Of a stretch of 64,000 nucleotides of DNA, positions 23,143 to 35,700 are shown piece by piece. Within the stretch, counting starts at the first letter, position 1, and every line of letters starts with the position of its first letter. The position numbers and the translations under genes were made by a program. The notes beneath the pieces are model-generated. The model searched no databases and was not told where the DNA came from. It saw nothing but the letters and a program-made list of their open reading frames with translations. Source of the DNA: Amphiduros pacificus (lineage: Eukaryota > Annelida > Polychaeta > Phyllodocida > Hesionidae); assembly GCA_949316495.1 (NCBI GenBank), contig OX439003.1, positions 55,615,879 through 55,679,878 on the forward strand, written 5' to 3'.

Positions 23143-26100
23143 TGAAGTGTTTGCAGCCCAGTGGAGCTGCGTATCGCTATGGTCACCTTTGCTGCGGGTA
23201 GTCGGATGGGAAGTGTTTGCAGCCCAGTGGAGCTGCCTATCGCTATGGTCACCTTTGCTGCAGGTAGTCGGATGGGAAGTGTTTGCAGCCCAGTGGAGCT
23301 GCCTATCGCTATGGTCACCTTTGCTGCAGGTAGTCGGGTGGGAAGTGTTTGCAGCCCAGTGGAGCTGCCTATCGCTATGGTCACCTTTGCTGCAGGTAGT
23401 CGGGTGGGAAGTGTTTGCAGCCCAGTGGAGCTGCATATCGCTATGGTCACCTTTGCTGCGGGTAGTCGGATGGGAAGTGTTTGCAGCCCAGTGGAGCTGC
23501 ATATCGCTATGGTCACCTTTGCTGCAGGTAGTCGGGTGGGAAGTGTTTGCAGCCCAGTGGAGCTGCATATCGCTATGGTCACCTTTGCTGCGGGTAGTCG
23601 GATGGGAAGTGTTTGCAGCCCAGTGGAGCTGCGTATCGCTATGGTCACCTTTGCTGCAGGTAGTCGGGTGGGAAGTGTTTGCAGCCCAGTGGAGCTGCCT
23701 ATCGCTATGGTCACCTTTGCTGCAGGTAGTCGGGTGGGAAGTGTTTGTAGCCCAGTGGAGCTGCCTATCGCTATGGTCACCTTTGCTGCAGGTAGTCGGG
23801 TGGGAAGTGTTTGCAGCCCAGTGGAGCTGCGTATCGCTATGGTCACCTTTGCTGCAGGTAGTCGGGTGGGAAGTGTTTGTAGCCCAGAGGAGCTGCCTAT
23901 CGCAATGGTCACCTTTGCTGCAGGTAGTCGGGTGGGAAGTGTTTGCAGCCCAGTGGAGCTGCGTATCCCTATGGTCACCTTTGCTGCGGGTAGTCGGATG
24001 GGAAGTGTTTGCAGCCCAGTGGAGCTGCCTATCGCTATGGTCACCTTTGCTGCGGGTAGTCGGATGGGAAGTGTTTGCAGCCCAGTGGAGCTGCATATCG
24101 CTATGGTCACCTTTGCTGCAGGTAGTCGGGTGCGAAGTGTTTGCAGCCCAGTGGAGCTGCATATCGCTATGGTCACCTTTGCTGCAGGTAGTCGGATGGG
24201 AAGTGTTTGCAGCCCAGTGGAGCTGTGTATCGCTATGGTCACCTTTGCTGCAGGTAGTCGGGTGGGAAGTGTTTGCAGCCCAGTGGAGCTGTGTATCGCT
24301 ATGGTCACCTTTGCTGCAGGTAGTTGGGTGGGAAGTGTTTGCAGCCCAGTGGAGCTGTGTATCGCTATGGTCACCTTTGCTGCAGGTAGTCGGGTGCGAA
24401 GTGTTTGCAGCCCAGTGGAGCTGCATATCGCTATGGTCACCTTTGCTGCGGGTAGTCGGGTGGGAAGTGTTTGCAGCCCAGTGGAGCTGCCTATCGCTAT
24501 GGTCACCTTTGCTGCAGGTAGTCGGGTGGGAAGTGTTTGCAGCCCAGTGGAGCTGCCTATCGCTATGGTCACCTTTGCTGCAGGTAGTCGGGTGGGAAGT
24601 GTTTGCAGCCCAGTGGAGCTGCCTATCGCTATGGTCACCTTTGCTGCAGGTAGTCGGGTGGGAAGTGTTTGCAGCCCAGTGGAGCTGCCTATCGCTATGG
24701 TCACCTTTGCTGCAGGTAGTCGGGTGGGAAGTGTTTGCAGCCCAGTGGAGCTGCCTATCGCTATGGTCACCTTTGCTGCAGGTAGTCGGGTGGGAAGTGT
24801 TTGCAGCCCAGTGGAGCTGCATATCGCTATGGTCACCTTTGCTGCAGGTAGTCGGATGGGAAGTGTTTGCAGCCCAGTGGAGCTGCCTATCGCTATGGTC
24901 ACCTTTGCTGCAGGTAGTCGGGTGGGAAGTGTTTGCAGCCCAGTGGAGCTGCCTATCGCTATGGTCACCTTTGCTGCAGGTAGTCGGGTGGGAAGTGTTT
25001 GCAGCCCAGTGGAGCTGCCTATCGCTATGGTCACCTTTGCTGCAGGTAGTCGGGTGGGAAGTGTTTGCAGCCCAGTGGAGCTGCATATCGCTATGGTCAC
25101 CTTTGCTGCGGGTAGTCGGGTGGGAAGTGTTTGCAGCCCAGTGGAGCTGCCTATCGCTATGGTCACCTTTGCTGCAGGTAGTCGGGTGGGAAGTGTTTGC
25201 AGCCCAGTGGAGCTGCATATCGCTATGGTCACCTTTGCTGCAGGTAGTCGGGTGGGAAGTGTTTGCAGCCCAGTGGAGCTGCCTATCGCTATGGTCACCT
25301 TTGCTGCAGGTAGTCGGGTGGGAAGTGTTTGCAGCCCAGTGGAGCTGCATATCGCTATGGTCACCTTTGCTGCAGGTAGTCGGGTGGGAAGTGTTTGCAG
25401 CCCAGTGGAGCTGTGTATCGCTATGGTCACCTTTGCTGCAGGTAGTTGGGTGGGAAGTGTTTGCAGCCCAGTGGAGCTGTGTATCGCTATGGTCACCTTT
25501 GCTGCAGGTAGTCGGGTGCGAAGTGTTTGCAGCCCAGTGGAGCTGCATATCGCTATGGTCACCTTTGCTGCGGGTAGTCGGGTGGGAAGTGTTTGCAGCC
25601 CAGTGGAGCTGCCTATCGCTATGGTCACCTTTGCTGCAGGTAGTCGGGTGGGAAGTGTTTGCAGCCCAGTGGAGCTGCCTATCGCTATGGTCACCTTTGC
25701 TGCAGGTAGTCGGGTGGGAAGTGTTTGCAGCCCAGTGGAGCTGCCTATCGCTATGGTCACCTTTGCTGCAGGTAGTCGGGTGGGAAGTGTTTGCAGCCCA
25801 GTGGAGCTGCCTATCGCTATGGTCACCTTTGCTGCAGGTAGTCGGGTGGGAAGTGTTTGCAGCCCAGTGGAGCTGCCTATCGCTATGGTCACCTTTGCTG
25901 CAGGTAGTCGGGTGGGAAGTGTTTGCAGCCCAGTGGAGCTGCATATCGCTATGGTCACCTTTGCTGCAGGTAGTCGGATGGGAAGTGTTTGCAGCCCAGT
26001 GGAGCTGCCTATCGCTATGGTCACCTTTGCTGCAGGTAGTCGGGTGGGAAGTGTTTGCAGCCCAGTGGAGCTGCCTATCGCTATGGTCACCTTTGCTGCA

Positions 26101-28168
26101 GGTAGTCGGGTGGGAAGTGTTTGCAGCCCAGTGGAGCTGCCTATCGCTATGGTCACCTTTGCTGCAGGTAGTCGGGTGGGAAGTGTTTGCAGCCCAGTGG
26201 AGCTGCATATCGCTATGGTCACCTTTGCTGCGGGTAGTCGGGTGGGAAGTGTTTGCAGCCCAGTGGAGCTGCGTATCGCTATGGTCACCTTTGCTGCGGG
26301 TAGTCGGATGGGAAGTGTTTGCAGCCCAGTGGAGCTGCATATCGCTATGGTCACCTTTGCTGCAGGTAGTCGGATGGGAAGTGTTTGCAGCCCAGTGGAG
26401 CTGCGTATCCCTATGGTCACCTTTGCTGCGGGTAGTCGGATGGGAAGTGTTTGCAGCCCAGTGGAGCTGCCTATCGCTATGGTCACCTTTGCTGCGGGTA
26501 GTCGGATGGGAAGTGTTTGCAGCCCAGTGGAGCTGCCTATCGCTATGGTCACCTTTGCTGCAGGTAGTCGGATGGGAAGTGTTTGCAGCCCAGTGGAGCT
26601 GCGTATCGCTATGGTCACCTTTGCTGCAGGTAGTCGGATGGGAAGTGTTTGCAGCCCAGTGGAGCTGCCTATCGCTATGGTCACCTTTGCTGCAGGTAGT
26701 CGGGTGGGAAGTGTTTGCAGCCCAGTGGAGCTGCATATCGCTATGGTCACCTTTGCTGCAGGTAGTCGGATGGGAAGTGTTTGCAGCCCAGTGGAGCTGC
26801 GTATCCCTATGGTCACCTTTGCTGCGGGTAGTCGGATGGGAAGTGTTTGCAGCCCAGTGGAGCTGCCTATCGCTATGGTCACCTTTGCTGCGGGTAGTCG
26901 GATGGGAAGTGTTTGCAGCCCAGTGGAGCTGCCTATCGCTATGGTCACCTTTGCTGCAGGTAGTCGGATGGGAAGTGTTTGCAGCCCAGTGGAGCTGCAT
27001 ATCGCTATGGTCACCTTTGCTGCAGGTAGTCGGGTGGGAAGTGTTTGCAGCCCAGTGGAGCTGCCTATCGCTATGGTCACCTTTGCTGCAGGTAGTCGGG
27101 TGGGAAGTGTTTGCAGCCCAGTGGAGCTGCATATCGCTATGGTCACCTTTGCTGCAGGTAGTCGGATGGGAAGTGTTTGCAGCCCAGTGGAGCTGCGTAT
27201 CCCTATGGTCACCTTTGCTGCGGGTAGTCGGATGGGAAGTGTTTGCAGCCCAGTGGAGCTGCCTATCGCTATGGTCACCTTTGCTGCGGGTAGTCGGATG
27301 GGAAGTGTTTGCAGCCCAGTGGAGCTGCCTATCGCTATGGTCACCTTTGCTGCAGGTAGTCGGGTGGGAAGTGTTTGCAGCCCAGTGGAGCTGCATATCG
27401 CTATGGTCACCTTTGCTGCAGGTAGTCGGGTGGGAAGTGTTTGCAGCCCAGTGGAGCTGCATATCGCTATGGTCACCTTTGCTGCGGGTAGTCGGGTGGG
27501 AAGTGTTTGCAGCCCAGTGGAGCTGCGTATCGCTATGGTCACCTTTGCTGCGGGTAGTCGGATGGGAAGTGTTTGCAGCCCAGTGGAGCTGCATATCGCT
27601 ATGGTCACCTTTGCTGCAGGTAGTCGGATGGGAAGTGTTTGCAGCCCAGTGGAGCTGCGTATCCCTATGGTCACCTTTGCTGCGGGTAGTCGGATGGGAA
27701 GTGTTTGCAGCCCAGTGGAGCTGCCTATCGCTATGGTCACCTTTGCTGCGGGTAGTCGGATGGGAAGTGTTTGCAGCCCAGTGGAGCTGCCTATCGCTAT
27801 GGTCACCTTTGCTGCAGGTAGTCGGATGGGAAGTGTTTGCAGCCCAGTGGAGCTGCCTATCGCTATGGTCACCTTTGCTGCAGGTAGTCGGGTGGGAAGT
27901 GTTTGCAGCCCAGTGGAGCTGCATATCGCTATGGTCACCTTTGCTGCAGGTAGTCGGGTGGGAAGTGTTTGCAGCCCAGTGGAGCTGCCTATCGCTATGG
28001 TCACCTTTGCTGCAGGTAGTCGGGTGGGAAGTGTTTGCAGCCCAGTGGAGCTGCCTATCGCTATGGTCACCTTTGCTGCAGGTAGTCGGGTGGGAAGTGT
28101 TTGCAGCCCAGTGGAGCTGCATATCGCTATGGTCACCTTTGCTGCAGGTAGTCGGATGGGAAGTGTTT
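23143..28168. repeat. 66-bp tandem array, 76 copies, no length variants
   Basis: GTGGAGCTGC recurs from 23161 to 28111 at exact 66-bp steps (75 intervals, 4,950 bp), so there is not one indel in 76 copies. Variation is confined to a few sites: the base after GAGCTGC, CAGG or CGGG, GGGTGGG or GGATGGG, TATCGCT or TATCCCT. The period is 22 codons and the unit lacks stops in four of six frames, giving frames of about 1,690-1,714 codons on both strands. These I regard as artefacts. Higher-order repeats are present (see findings). The array lies between unrelated AT-rich flanks; 28169-28399 shows no gene. Confidence 0.97.
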
Positions 28169-28399
28169 GTGATATAGGATATGGGCACGTTTTCTCAACT
28201 GTGCCGTTGCCATGATTTGCCAAGTTTGTTTTTGTTGTGTATGAAAACAATATTACTCTACTTTCGAACGATTTTAGACTAAGCTTTCCAAAAAATAATG
28301 CTCAGGATGTTTTCTCCCTCAACACAAGAAAAATGGATCATAGCTTACCACCAGTATAATCAATTTCACATTTTCCATCATGGGGATCATATATGATTG

Positions 28400-29130
28400 A
28401 CATAAAACATTGATATGAGATTTATATATGTGCATGGTGTAAATATCATAGAATATTATGATATTGCTATGTGTGTCTGAGATGTAAGCATGGGTGATGA
28501 TATTTGTCTAGGTTTTAGATAGAAAACATGGACTACAATATTTGTCTTGATGTTAGTGATATAAACATGGCTGGGTGCTAGTATTGCTCTGAGATACAAG
28601 CATGGATGATAATAGAATTATATGTGTTTGAGATATGAACATGGGTGATAGTGTTTTTCTATTGGTTTGAGATATAAATATGGTTGATAGTATAGCTATA
28701 GATATTGCTATAGATATAAACATGGGTGACAATATTGCTCTAGATATCTGATATATAAACATGGGTGACAATATTGCTCTAGATATCTGAGGTATAAACA
28801 TGGGTGACAATATTGCTCTAGATATCTGAGGTATAAACATGGCTGTCAATATTGCTCTAGATATAAACATGGGTGACAATATTGCTCTAGATATCTGAGA
28901 TATAAACATGGGTGACAATATTGCTCTAGATATCTGAGATATAAACATGGGTGACAATATTGCTCTAGATATCTGAGAAATAAACATGGGTGACAATATT
29001 GTTCTAGATATCTGAGGTATAAACATGGGTGACAATATTGCTCTAGATATCTGAGGTATAAACATGGGTGACAATATTGCTCTAGATATCTGAGAAGTAA
29101 AAATGGGTGGCAATATTGTGTCTGAGATAT
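28400..29130. repeat. 39-bp tandem array, decaying to the left
   Basis: The core at about 28715-29110 repeats ATAAACATGGGTGACAATAT and TGCTCTAGATATCTGAG every 39 bp (13 codons), which makes a 237-codon minus-strand frame with the repeat SQISRAILSPMFI. Left of 28700, units become progressively diverged and irregular down to about 28400. This gradient suggests growth or homogenisation from the right side. Confidence 0.92.
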
Positions 29131-30104
29131 TAGTAAAGAAGATGACCATAATCCACATGTCGGATTTAAAAACCATTATCTCAGCACAAACTATGGTAAT
29201 GATTAATAACATCCAGCTTTCCTCTCCCGGTGTAACTGCTTTCACCTGCATGTTTAAGTTCCACATTTGTGCGGGATGACGATGTGGGTGGTTTGGCTAT
29301 TATGTCAAGTCAGAAGAAGCAAATGCTTGTCTGTGGTCTTACACAGTGGTGATGATGGTGTTGACACAAGCACCGCTCACCTGTTGATCAAGGCATGAAT
29401 ATTTGACATGGTACAGAGCTGTCTGGGACGCTACAATAATGTGGTCTCCTCATGAACAAAGACAATATCACAACTCCTCCATCAGGAGAGCCCCATCTTA
29501 TAATATACAGCATCTAAGGCTGATGTCAGACACAGTATATATCACTACAGTTATGGCCGGGTCATCGAAACCTCGGGTATCATGTACACACCCATTTTAC
29601 ATACGGATATATTATTTTTTTAAGTAAAATAAGCAAACCCATTTCCTGAAATTTAAACTTCCAAAGTTTTGATTAGTTTTTTTCCATTCTGGTTTTCCAT
29701 TTCATGATACTCAAAGAAATGTTAAAGCAATTAAATGGAGTGAAGGAATAATTTGAAAAAAACATATCATAGAATACCAAAACATATTTATTTCCATTGC
29801 ACAGATATTTGTGTAACAAGCACAATATGATAAACAAGGCTGTGATAAAATGTTAACAAATAAGACAAAATGGGCGAAAAGGTTTGAATTTCTATGAATA
29901 ACCCACATCGAATTTCACTTTCCCGAGTTAGATATTTTTTATACGTTTTTGTCGGTACGACAAAAGTTATTTGAAAATATATCCAATTTCAATTAGAGTA
30001 AAATAATTGAAATAAGAGCACTTATAAATTGGAGCAAAAAGTCCGCGTTTGGGGGCTAAAAAGATATAAGGATCATATTACAGATAAAATGTAGAAGAGG
30101 GAAG
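29131..30104. other. Non-coding region
   Basis: AT-rich sequence with only short ORFs; nothing recognised. Confidence 0.5.
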
Positions 30105-30386
30105 CAATGTCAGTATGTTTGAGTTTTACGTAACTTTCAACATTGTTTGAGATATTCCATGATGAGACCTACTTGTAGCAGATATAGTGCTGCCTCACTC
30201 AATTGTCATGTCGCACCCCACTCAGCCACTGATGTACTAGGATACTGGGCTCATCCTTTAGCCACGAGCCTCACTTCATTTGAGAAATTGTAACATGAAT
30301 GCAATATTGGCATAGCCGGGGATCGAACCCACAACCTTTGGATCATAACAGAGGAACTTGCACTTTCACTCTAACCAACAGGGTGG
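30105..30386 (-). mobile_element. tRNA-derived SINE, minus strand
   Basis: Read on the minus strand, the element has a tRNA-like head with an A-box-like GGTTAGAGTG and a B box GGTTCGATCCC (about 30317-30327). A body follows with GACATGACAATTGAGTGAGG, then a 3' tail with TGTTGAAAGTTACGTAAAAC (about 30130-30150). A second copy at 36670-36957 aligns along the head, the ATGACAATTGAGTGAGGCA block and the tail. RNA polymerase III promoters of this kind are the rule for tRNA-derived SINEs. The 5' end merges into the adjoining 33-bp array. Confidence 0.85.
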
Positions 30387-30915
30387 AAAGGAGATAGTGC
30401 TGGCATATAAACAGGGTGGAAAGGAGAGAGTGCTGGCATATAAACAGGGTGGAAAGGAGATAGTGCTGGCATATAAACAGGGTGGAAAGGAGATAGTGCT
30501 GGCATATAAACAGGGTGGAAAGGAGATAGTGCTGGCATATAAACAGGGTGGAAAGGAGAGAGTGCTGGCATATAAACAGGGTGGAAAGGAGATCGTGCTA
30601 ACATATAAACAGGGAGGAAATGAGATGGTGCTGACATATAAACAGGGTGGAAAGGAGATAGTGCTGGCATATAAACAGGGTGGAAAGGAGATAGTGCTGG
30701 CATATAAACAGGGTGGAAAGGAGATAGTGCTGGCATATAAACAGGGTGGAAAGGAGATAGTGCTGGCATATAAACAGGGTGGAAAGGAGCTGGTGCTGGC
30801 ATATATAAACAGGGTGGAAAGGAGATAGTGCTGACATATAAACAGGGTGGAAAGGAGATCGTACTAACATATAAACAGGGTGGAAAGGAGATGGTGCTGA
30901 CATATAAATATATAA
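30376..30915. repeat. 33-bp tandem array, about 16 copies, abutting the SINE head
   Basis: The unit is AACAGGGTGGAAAGGAGATA followed by GTGCTGGCATATA. It starts immediately at the 5' end of the minus-strand SINE, and the first unit includes its terminal bases (CCAACAGGGTGG). The 11-codon period gives open frames on both strands (30358-30828 plus, 30371-30928 minus), which I do not consider genes. Two copies carry small length changes near 30800 and 30905. Confidence 0.95.
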
Positions 30916-31992
30916 ACCGTGTCGACAAGAGATTGCGTTATCAGATAAATACACGGGAAGAATAAGAATTAAAAGTAAAATTCTTGTCATTAGAAATCAA
31001 CTCTGGACAACTGAGGACATTATACAGGAATAAATTTCCCAAATAACCTGGCACAAATGATATGAAGAAATGATTCACTTTTATCGCCTTTATGTAATCA
31101 AAAAATCAAGACATACGATAGCCTAACTCAATACTTCTAATTTAAGCTTTGTAATATAATGATTGAAATCAAGCGATTAATTGATCACTTGTCCTGTTAT
31201 ATAACAGACTGCCAACATGTTCAAGTGAAGGTCCTATATCTGTAGTGTTATGTACAGCTCTGGTACAGTATAGAAGGGCTACAATCGCAGATATTTTTAT
31301 TAACGCTGAACAATACTCATTAAAGCGGTTCCCAGAAAGAATGCATTTTAACCGGTTGACGCATAACACAATGTCTCAAAGCCAAGGATAATAGGATATG
31401 TTGGTATACCTGAGGCTTTGATAGAGCATAGCTTCTCATATTACCCGGCATGCCTCCCCGCCCCTACATCCAGCAACAGGGGTTGTCACACCATCAACCA
31501 CAAATACATTGCAGAGATATCGAGGACATTTGGATAACACATTGTTCATGAATAGCTACTTCATGTCAAATGTAGTTTAAGACATCTTACTGCTAAGCTC
31601 ACGTTACCGGTACAATAAAACATACATTGGAACATATTTTTTCTTAAATGAACGTTGAAGGGATTGAAGGGACCTTTTATTTCGCAAGTTTCAACGTATT
31701 CTGAAGTCACACAATGCATATTCATTCTCATTTCAAACCATCAAAATTCATCAGAGCCGAGAAGTGCAGATAAAGTTGTTTCGTAAATTAAATGTGACAG
31801 AGACAATACAGTATATGTGATGACAAAGCCCAAGCAATGCCAGTATTGATAATGATGAAGCAGTAAGTCTCTATAGTGTTGGGTATCATAGCTTTATATG
31901 TATATATGATGCATGCCAGTTCCAATATCAATATCACATTGTTAACTGTGAAGCCATGAAATGGGGCTGACGTGATAGGAAGGCAGAGAAAT
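30916..31992. other. Non-coding region
   Basis: About 1.1 kb with short unsupported ORFs only; nothing recognised. Confidence 0.5.
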
Positions 31993-32700
31993 ATGAAGAC
32001 AAGCACATCTCAAGGTCCTTACAAGCATCCTGAGAAAAGTCAAGGCAGAGGTCAGGAGACAAGCACATCTCAAGGTCCTTACAAGCATCCTGAGGAAAGT
32101 CAAGGCAGAGAACAGGAGACAAGCACATCTCAAGGTCCTTACAAGCATCCTGAGGAAAGTCAAGGCAGAGGACAGGAGACAAGCACATCTCAAGGTCCTT
32201 ACAAGCATCCTGAGGAAAGTCAAGGCAGAGGACAGGAGACAAGCACATCTCAAGGTCCTTACAAGCATCCCGAGAAAAGTCAAGGCAGAGGTCAGGAGAC
32301 AAGCACATCTCAAGGTCCTTACAAGCATCCTGAGGAAAGTCAAGGCAGAGGACAGGAGACAAGCACATCTCAAGGTCCTTACAAGCATCCTGAGGAAAGT
32401 CAAGGCAGAGGTCAGGAGACAAGCACATCTCAAGGTCCTTACAAGCATCCTGAGGAAAGTCAAGGCAGAGGACAGGAGACAAGCACATCTCAAGGTCCTT
32501 ACAAGCATCCTGAGGAAAGTCAAGGCAGAGGTCAGGAGACAAGCACATCTCAAGGTCCTTACAAGCATCCTGAGGAAAGTCAAGGCAGAGAACAGGAGAC
32601 AAGCACATCTCAAGGTCCTTACAAGCATCCTGAGGAAAGTCAAGGCAGAGGACAGGAGACAAGCACATCTCAAGTTCCTTACAAGCATCCTGAGAAAAGT
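31993..32700. repeat. 60-bp tandem array, 12 copies
   Basis: ACAAGCACATCTCAAGGTCC recurs every 60 bp exactly 12 times, with changes limited to GTCAGG/GACAGG/AACAGG and GAGGAA/GAGAAA. The period is 20 codons, so three frames are open (one plus of 295 codons, two minus of 244 and 248). The plus frame reads as TSTSQGPYKHPEESQGRGQE. No signal peptide, flanking domain or splice context supports translation. A TA-rich microsatellite follows at about 32721-32762. Confidence 0.95.
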
Positions 32701-32762
32701 AGCCTAATAATTGATGCTATAAATATATATATACATATATATTTATTTATATATATATATAT

Positions 32763-35700
32763 GGTTGTCCATTGTCCACAGGTGTTGTTTTGTATGAAAT
32801 ATACGCGTGATCTCAATACTTGGAAATCGACCAATCTCCCTGCATTGCTGCCAAAGTGATATTCATATTGCGGTCTTGATGATATGGCCAAGTAAGAGAT
32901 GACAGCCATTGGATCATACAGCGGAGAGCTAGCTATCCGATATGGTTAATTTGCACAAAGGACCCCGCCGATGTGGCTTTGATCCTCCCAGGCGGGACCG
33001 TGTGGGCCCTTTGATCTATTCAACTGGATACTTACCTGGTCACTCCTATTGGAAGAACATCAAATGGCAAGGTGTGGTCACTACTTCTAGGCAGATAACA
33101 CCTTGCATTAAAACTGGAATGCTTGTAAATTGAATTTTCTCTCACCATTACGTCATTCCTATAGTTTAAGGTCATTTATTGAGTCATAATTTACTCATAT
33201 TCAAGACGTAGGAGTCTTATGAGAAGTGGGTTCAAGGTTAAGCTGGGATTATAACTGGAGAAATGATGGAATTTTCCCAGAAATAATCGAGTCGTGTTTG
33301 CAGACATGCAGCGGGATTAAGCAATATATTGGGGGTGTTTTCAATCAGTCACGCCAAAATATGTTTATATTTTCACTCATCACATATTATGTTTACAAAA
33401 TGTCAAACCATAATTGGAAAGCAATGATAGCTAACCAAGTGTAATGCCATATCCGGCAGCCCCTGGCGGGAATATAAAAGATACGGTTCACTTCACATTT
33501 GATTGACATGTCTCACACCTGTAGATGCAGCCTTTGATCTGCATAGATATCCAATTAAGGGCAAATGGATCATTATCAGTCCGTTAAAGCTGGGGAGACT
33601 CTCTTTTCAACATTCACTTGAAAGCATTGCACACGTGCCCACACATGTATATTTCAGCATGGCATTGTTTGTACATTACATGTGTTTTCTGCAGTTTCCT
33701 TTCTTTGCTCAGATGTAATTGAGTCCGGCGCATACTTCACCAATATTAAAACCACCAGATATGCAATTCAATACATTAGTTGGTTATTTGTTTCTCTGAG
33801 GTTTGAAAACCTTTGATTATTGTTAACTGCGTGACAGTACATCGATCTTATGTCGATATGTGACATTTATAAACTGTAATCATGGGTTTAACCTATAGAA
33901 TCATATGTGTTGGTTTCAATCGAGGCCGTTGATACATCCGAGAATGCCAGTCCATGTTTGTTGCCCTCGTCAGTTTTAAAATGGCCGTGAGTGGTTGATA
34001 CCACGTGAAATCTCCGCCATTGCGGCTGACTTAACTTGTGATGGTCACATAATGCAAGGATGGCGACATTTTCTATTTACCACCCTGCCTGCATATGATG
34101 GCGACCGGCAAGGGATTTGAGCCGCTGAGGCCATTCCATACCGCAAGCCTGCGCTGAGTTATAGCTTTATGCATTAACAAAAGGCCACAATTGCTGGGCG
34201 TGCAAAAATTACTCGGACTACTAACGTTGCGAAAAGTAAAATATTATTTTTATTTTTGTATTTCATGGGTGTTATTCAAGGTATCATAAAAATGTGCATT
34301 GATATCTGGGGTGTAGTTCTTTTCATGTGACCTACTTAAATGACGATGACATTATATAAAGAAATAGGAAGCGTGTGACTTCTCCATCTCAAAGACCTGA
34401 CTCTGTACAGATTCCAACAAAGGTTTAGACACAAATCATATAATGTGAACACACAGAAAAACATGGTCAAAGGGCGATTCTCCGGCGTGCGGTATGTATA
34501 GAAACACGAACATATAGCAGGTTCCCCAGAGAAGCACACATCACCAGTGAATTTGTTTGATTACTAAATGTAGCCTTTATGATGGCAACATGAAATATGG
34601 AGTCGCGCGAACCCATACTACAGAGCCTGGTCCCTAAGTCCCCTCTCAGTTTGTAAACTGATTCCACAAATGGTTCCAAAGGGAATTAGGCATAGCCCGT
34701 CCACAATAGGTTAAATAGACACATGTTTACCCTACCTTAGGGTCGTCATACCATACAATATTTCATACATGCACAGCACTTTATGTTTGCCAGGATAAGC
34801 TATAGTCTGTGCTGGTGTTGAGGGCATATAGGGTTTGCTGCAACGCCAAGATTCTGGGGAAGGTCAACAAGATGTGGGCAGTCTCGGTCATGTGACCTGA
34901 AGGGGGGGGGGGGGGGGGTTACCCACTGACTGAGAGTCCTCACACCCTTCTGGAGAGACCAATCATTCTCTCACATTTCTAATTTTGCACCCAGACAGAC
35001 CATTGAGATGCTCAATGCAGTTATGAGGGACCTAGTTGGTGTAGAGGATATCATCTTTGCTCATATTAATCTCAATGATATGAAGATTATTCTAGAAATA
35101 CACTTACATATTACATGGTTAATACGCATGTACCTGTCTAAATATAACCTGCTATAGAAGCGAGCAATATACTCATGCATTTCTATCATCCAGTTGTCAA
35201 TGCCTTTTGTCATTGCACAAATATATTTATATCAGTTAGATCAGCACTGAAGCCAAGTTCTGTTGAGCTACCACCTGCTACACGTAAAACATACATAAAA
35301 CTCTATAGAAAAGATGAAACCGATACATCTAAGAATATATATGCATTTTTTGCATTGGTGTTTTCCCTTATTACTACATAAAACATATTAAGGAAAAAGT
35401 ATCAAAATACTACAGAAGTTGCTGAATTCGTGTAAAGTATCAGCAAAGTAAAGTCTCGTGCTTCCCCGTGGCAATCACGTGATATTAGAATTGGCGAGAA
35501 GAGGAGAGGGCGCGGCACATTATGGTCCCTGGGTGCTCACCATTGAACACATCTGTATGTCCTTCAGAGTATCGGCCGGATCTATTAATCCCTGCTGATT
35601 CCTCACATATATCAATATCAATGATCTATAGAAACATGCTCAGACATTCCCATGTCTACAGTACGAGAATAATACGGGAATGGCAGAACACATCTTGTCT

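Noticed and set aside
23106-28250. Four overlapping giant ORFs (about 1,684-1,714 codons) on both strands
   Set aside because: They arise because the 66-bp unit is 22 codons long, has no stop in four frames and never changes length. No flanking domain, no preferred frame by substitution pattern.
31972-32859. 295-codon plus ORF with a 20-residue Ser/Gln/Gly-rich repeat
   Set aside because: It has a protein-like composition, but two minus-strand frames are equally open, no signal peptide or conserved flank exists, and it starts and ends in repeat-flanking noise.
33028-33039. ATACTTACCTGG, identical to the 5' end of U1 snRNA
   Set aside because: Only 12 bases match; the sequence that follows does not resemble U1 stem-loops, so it is taken as chance.
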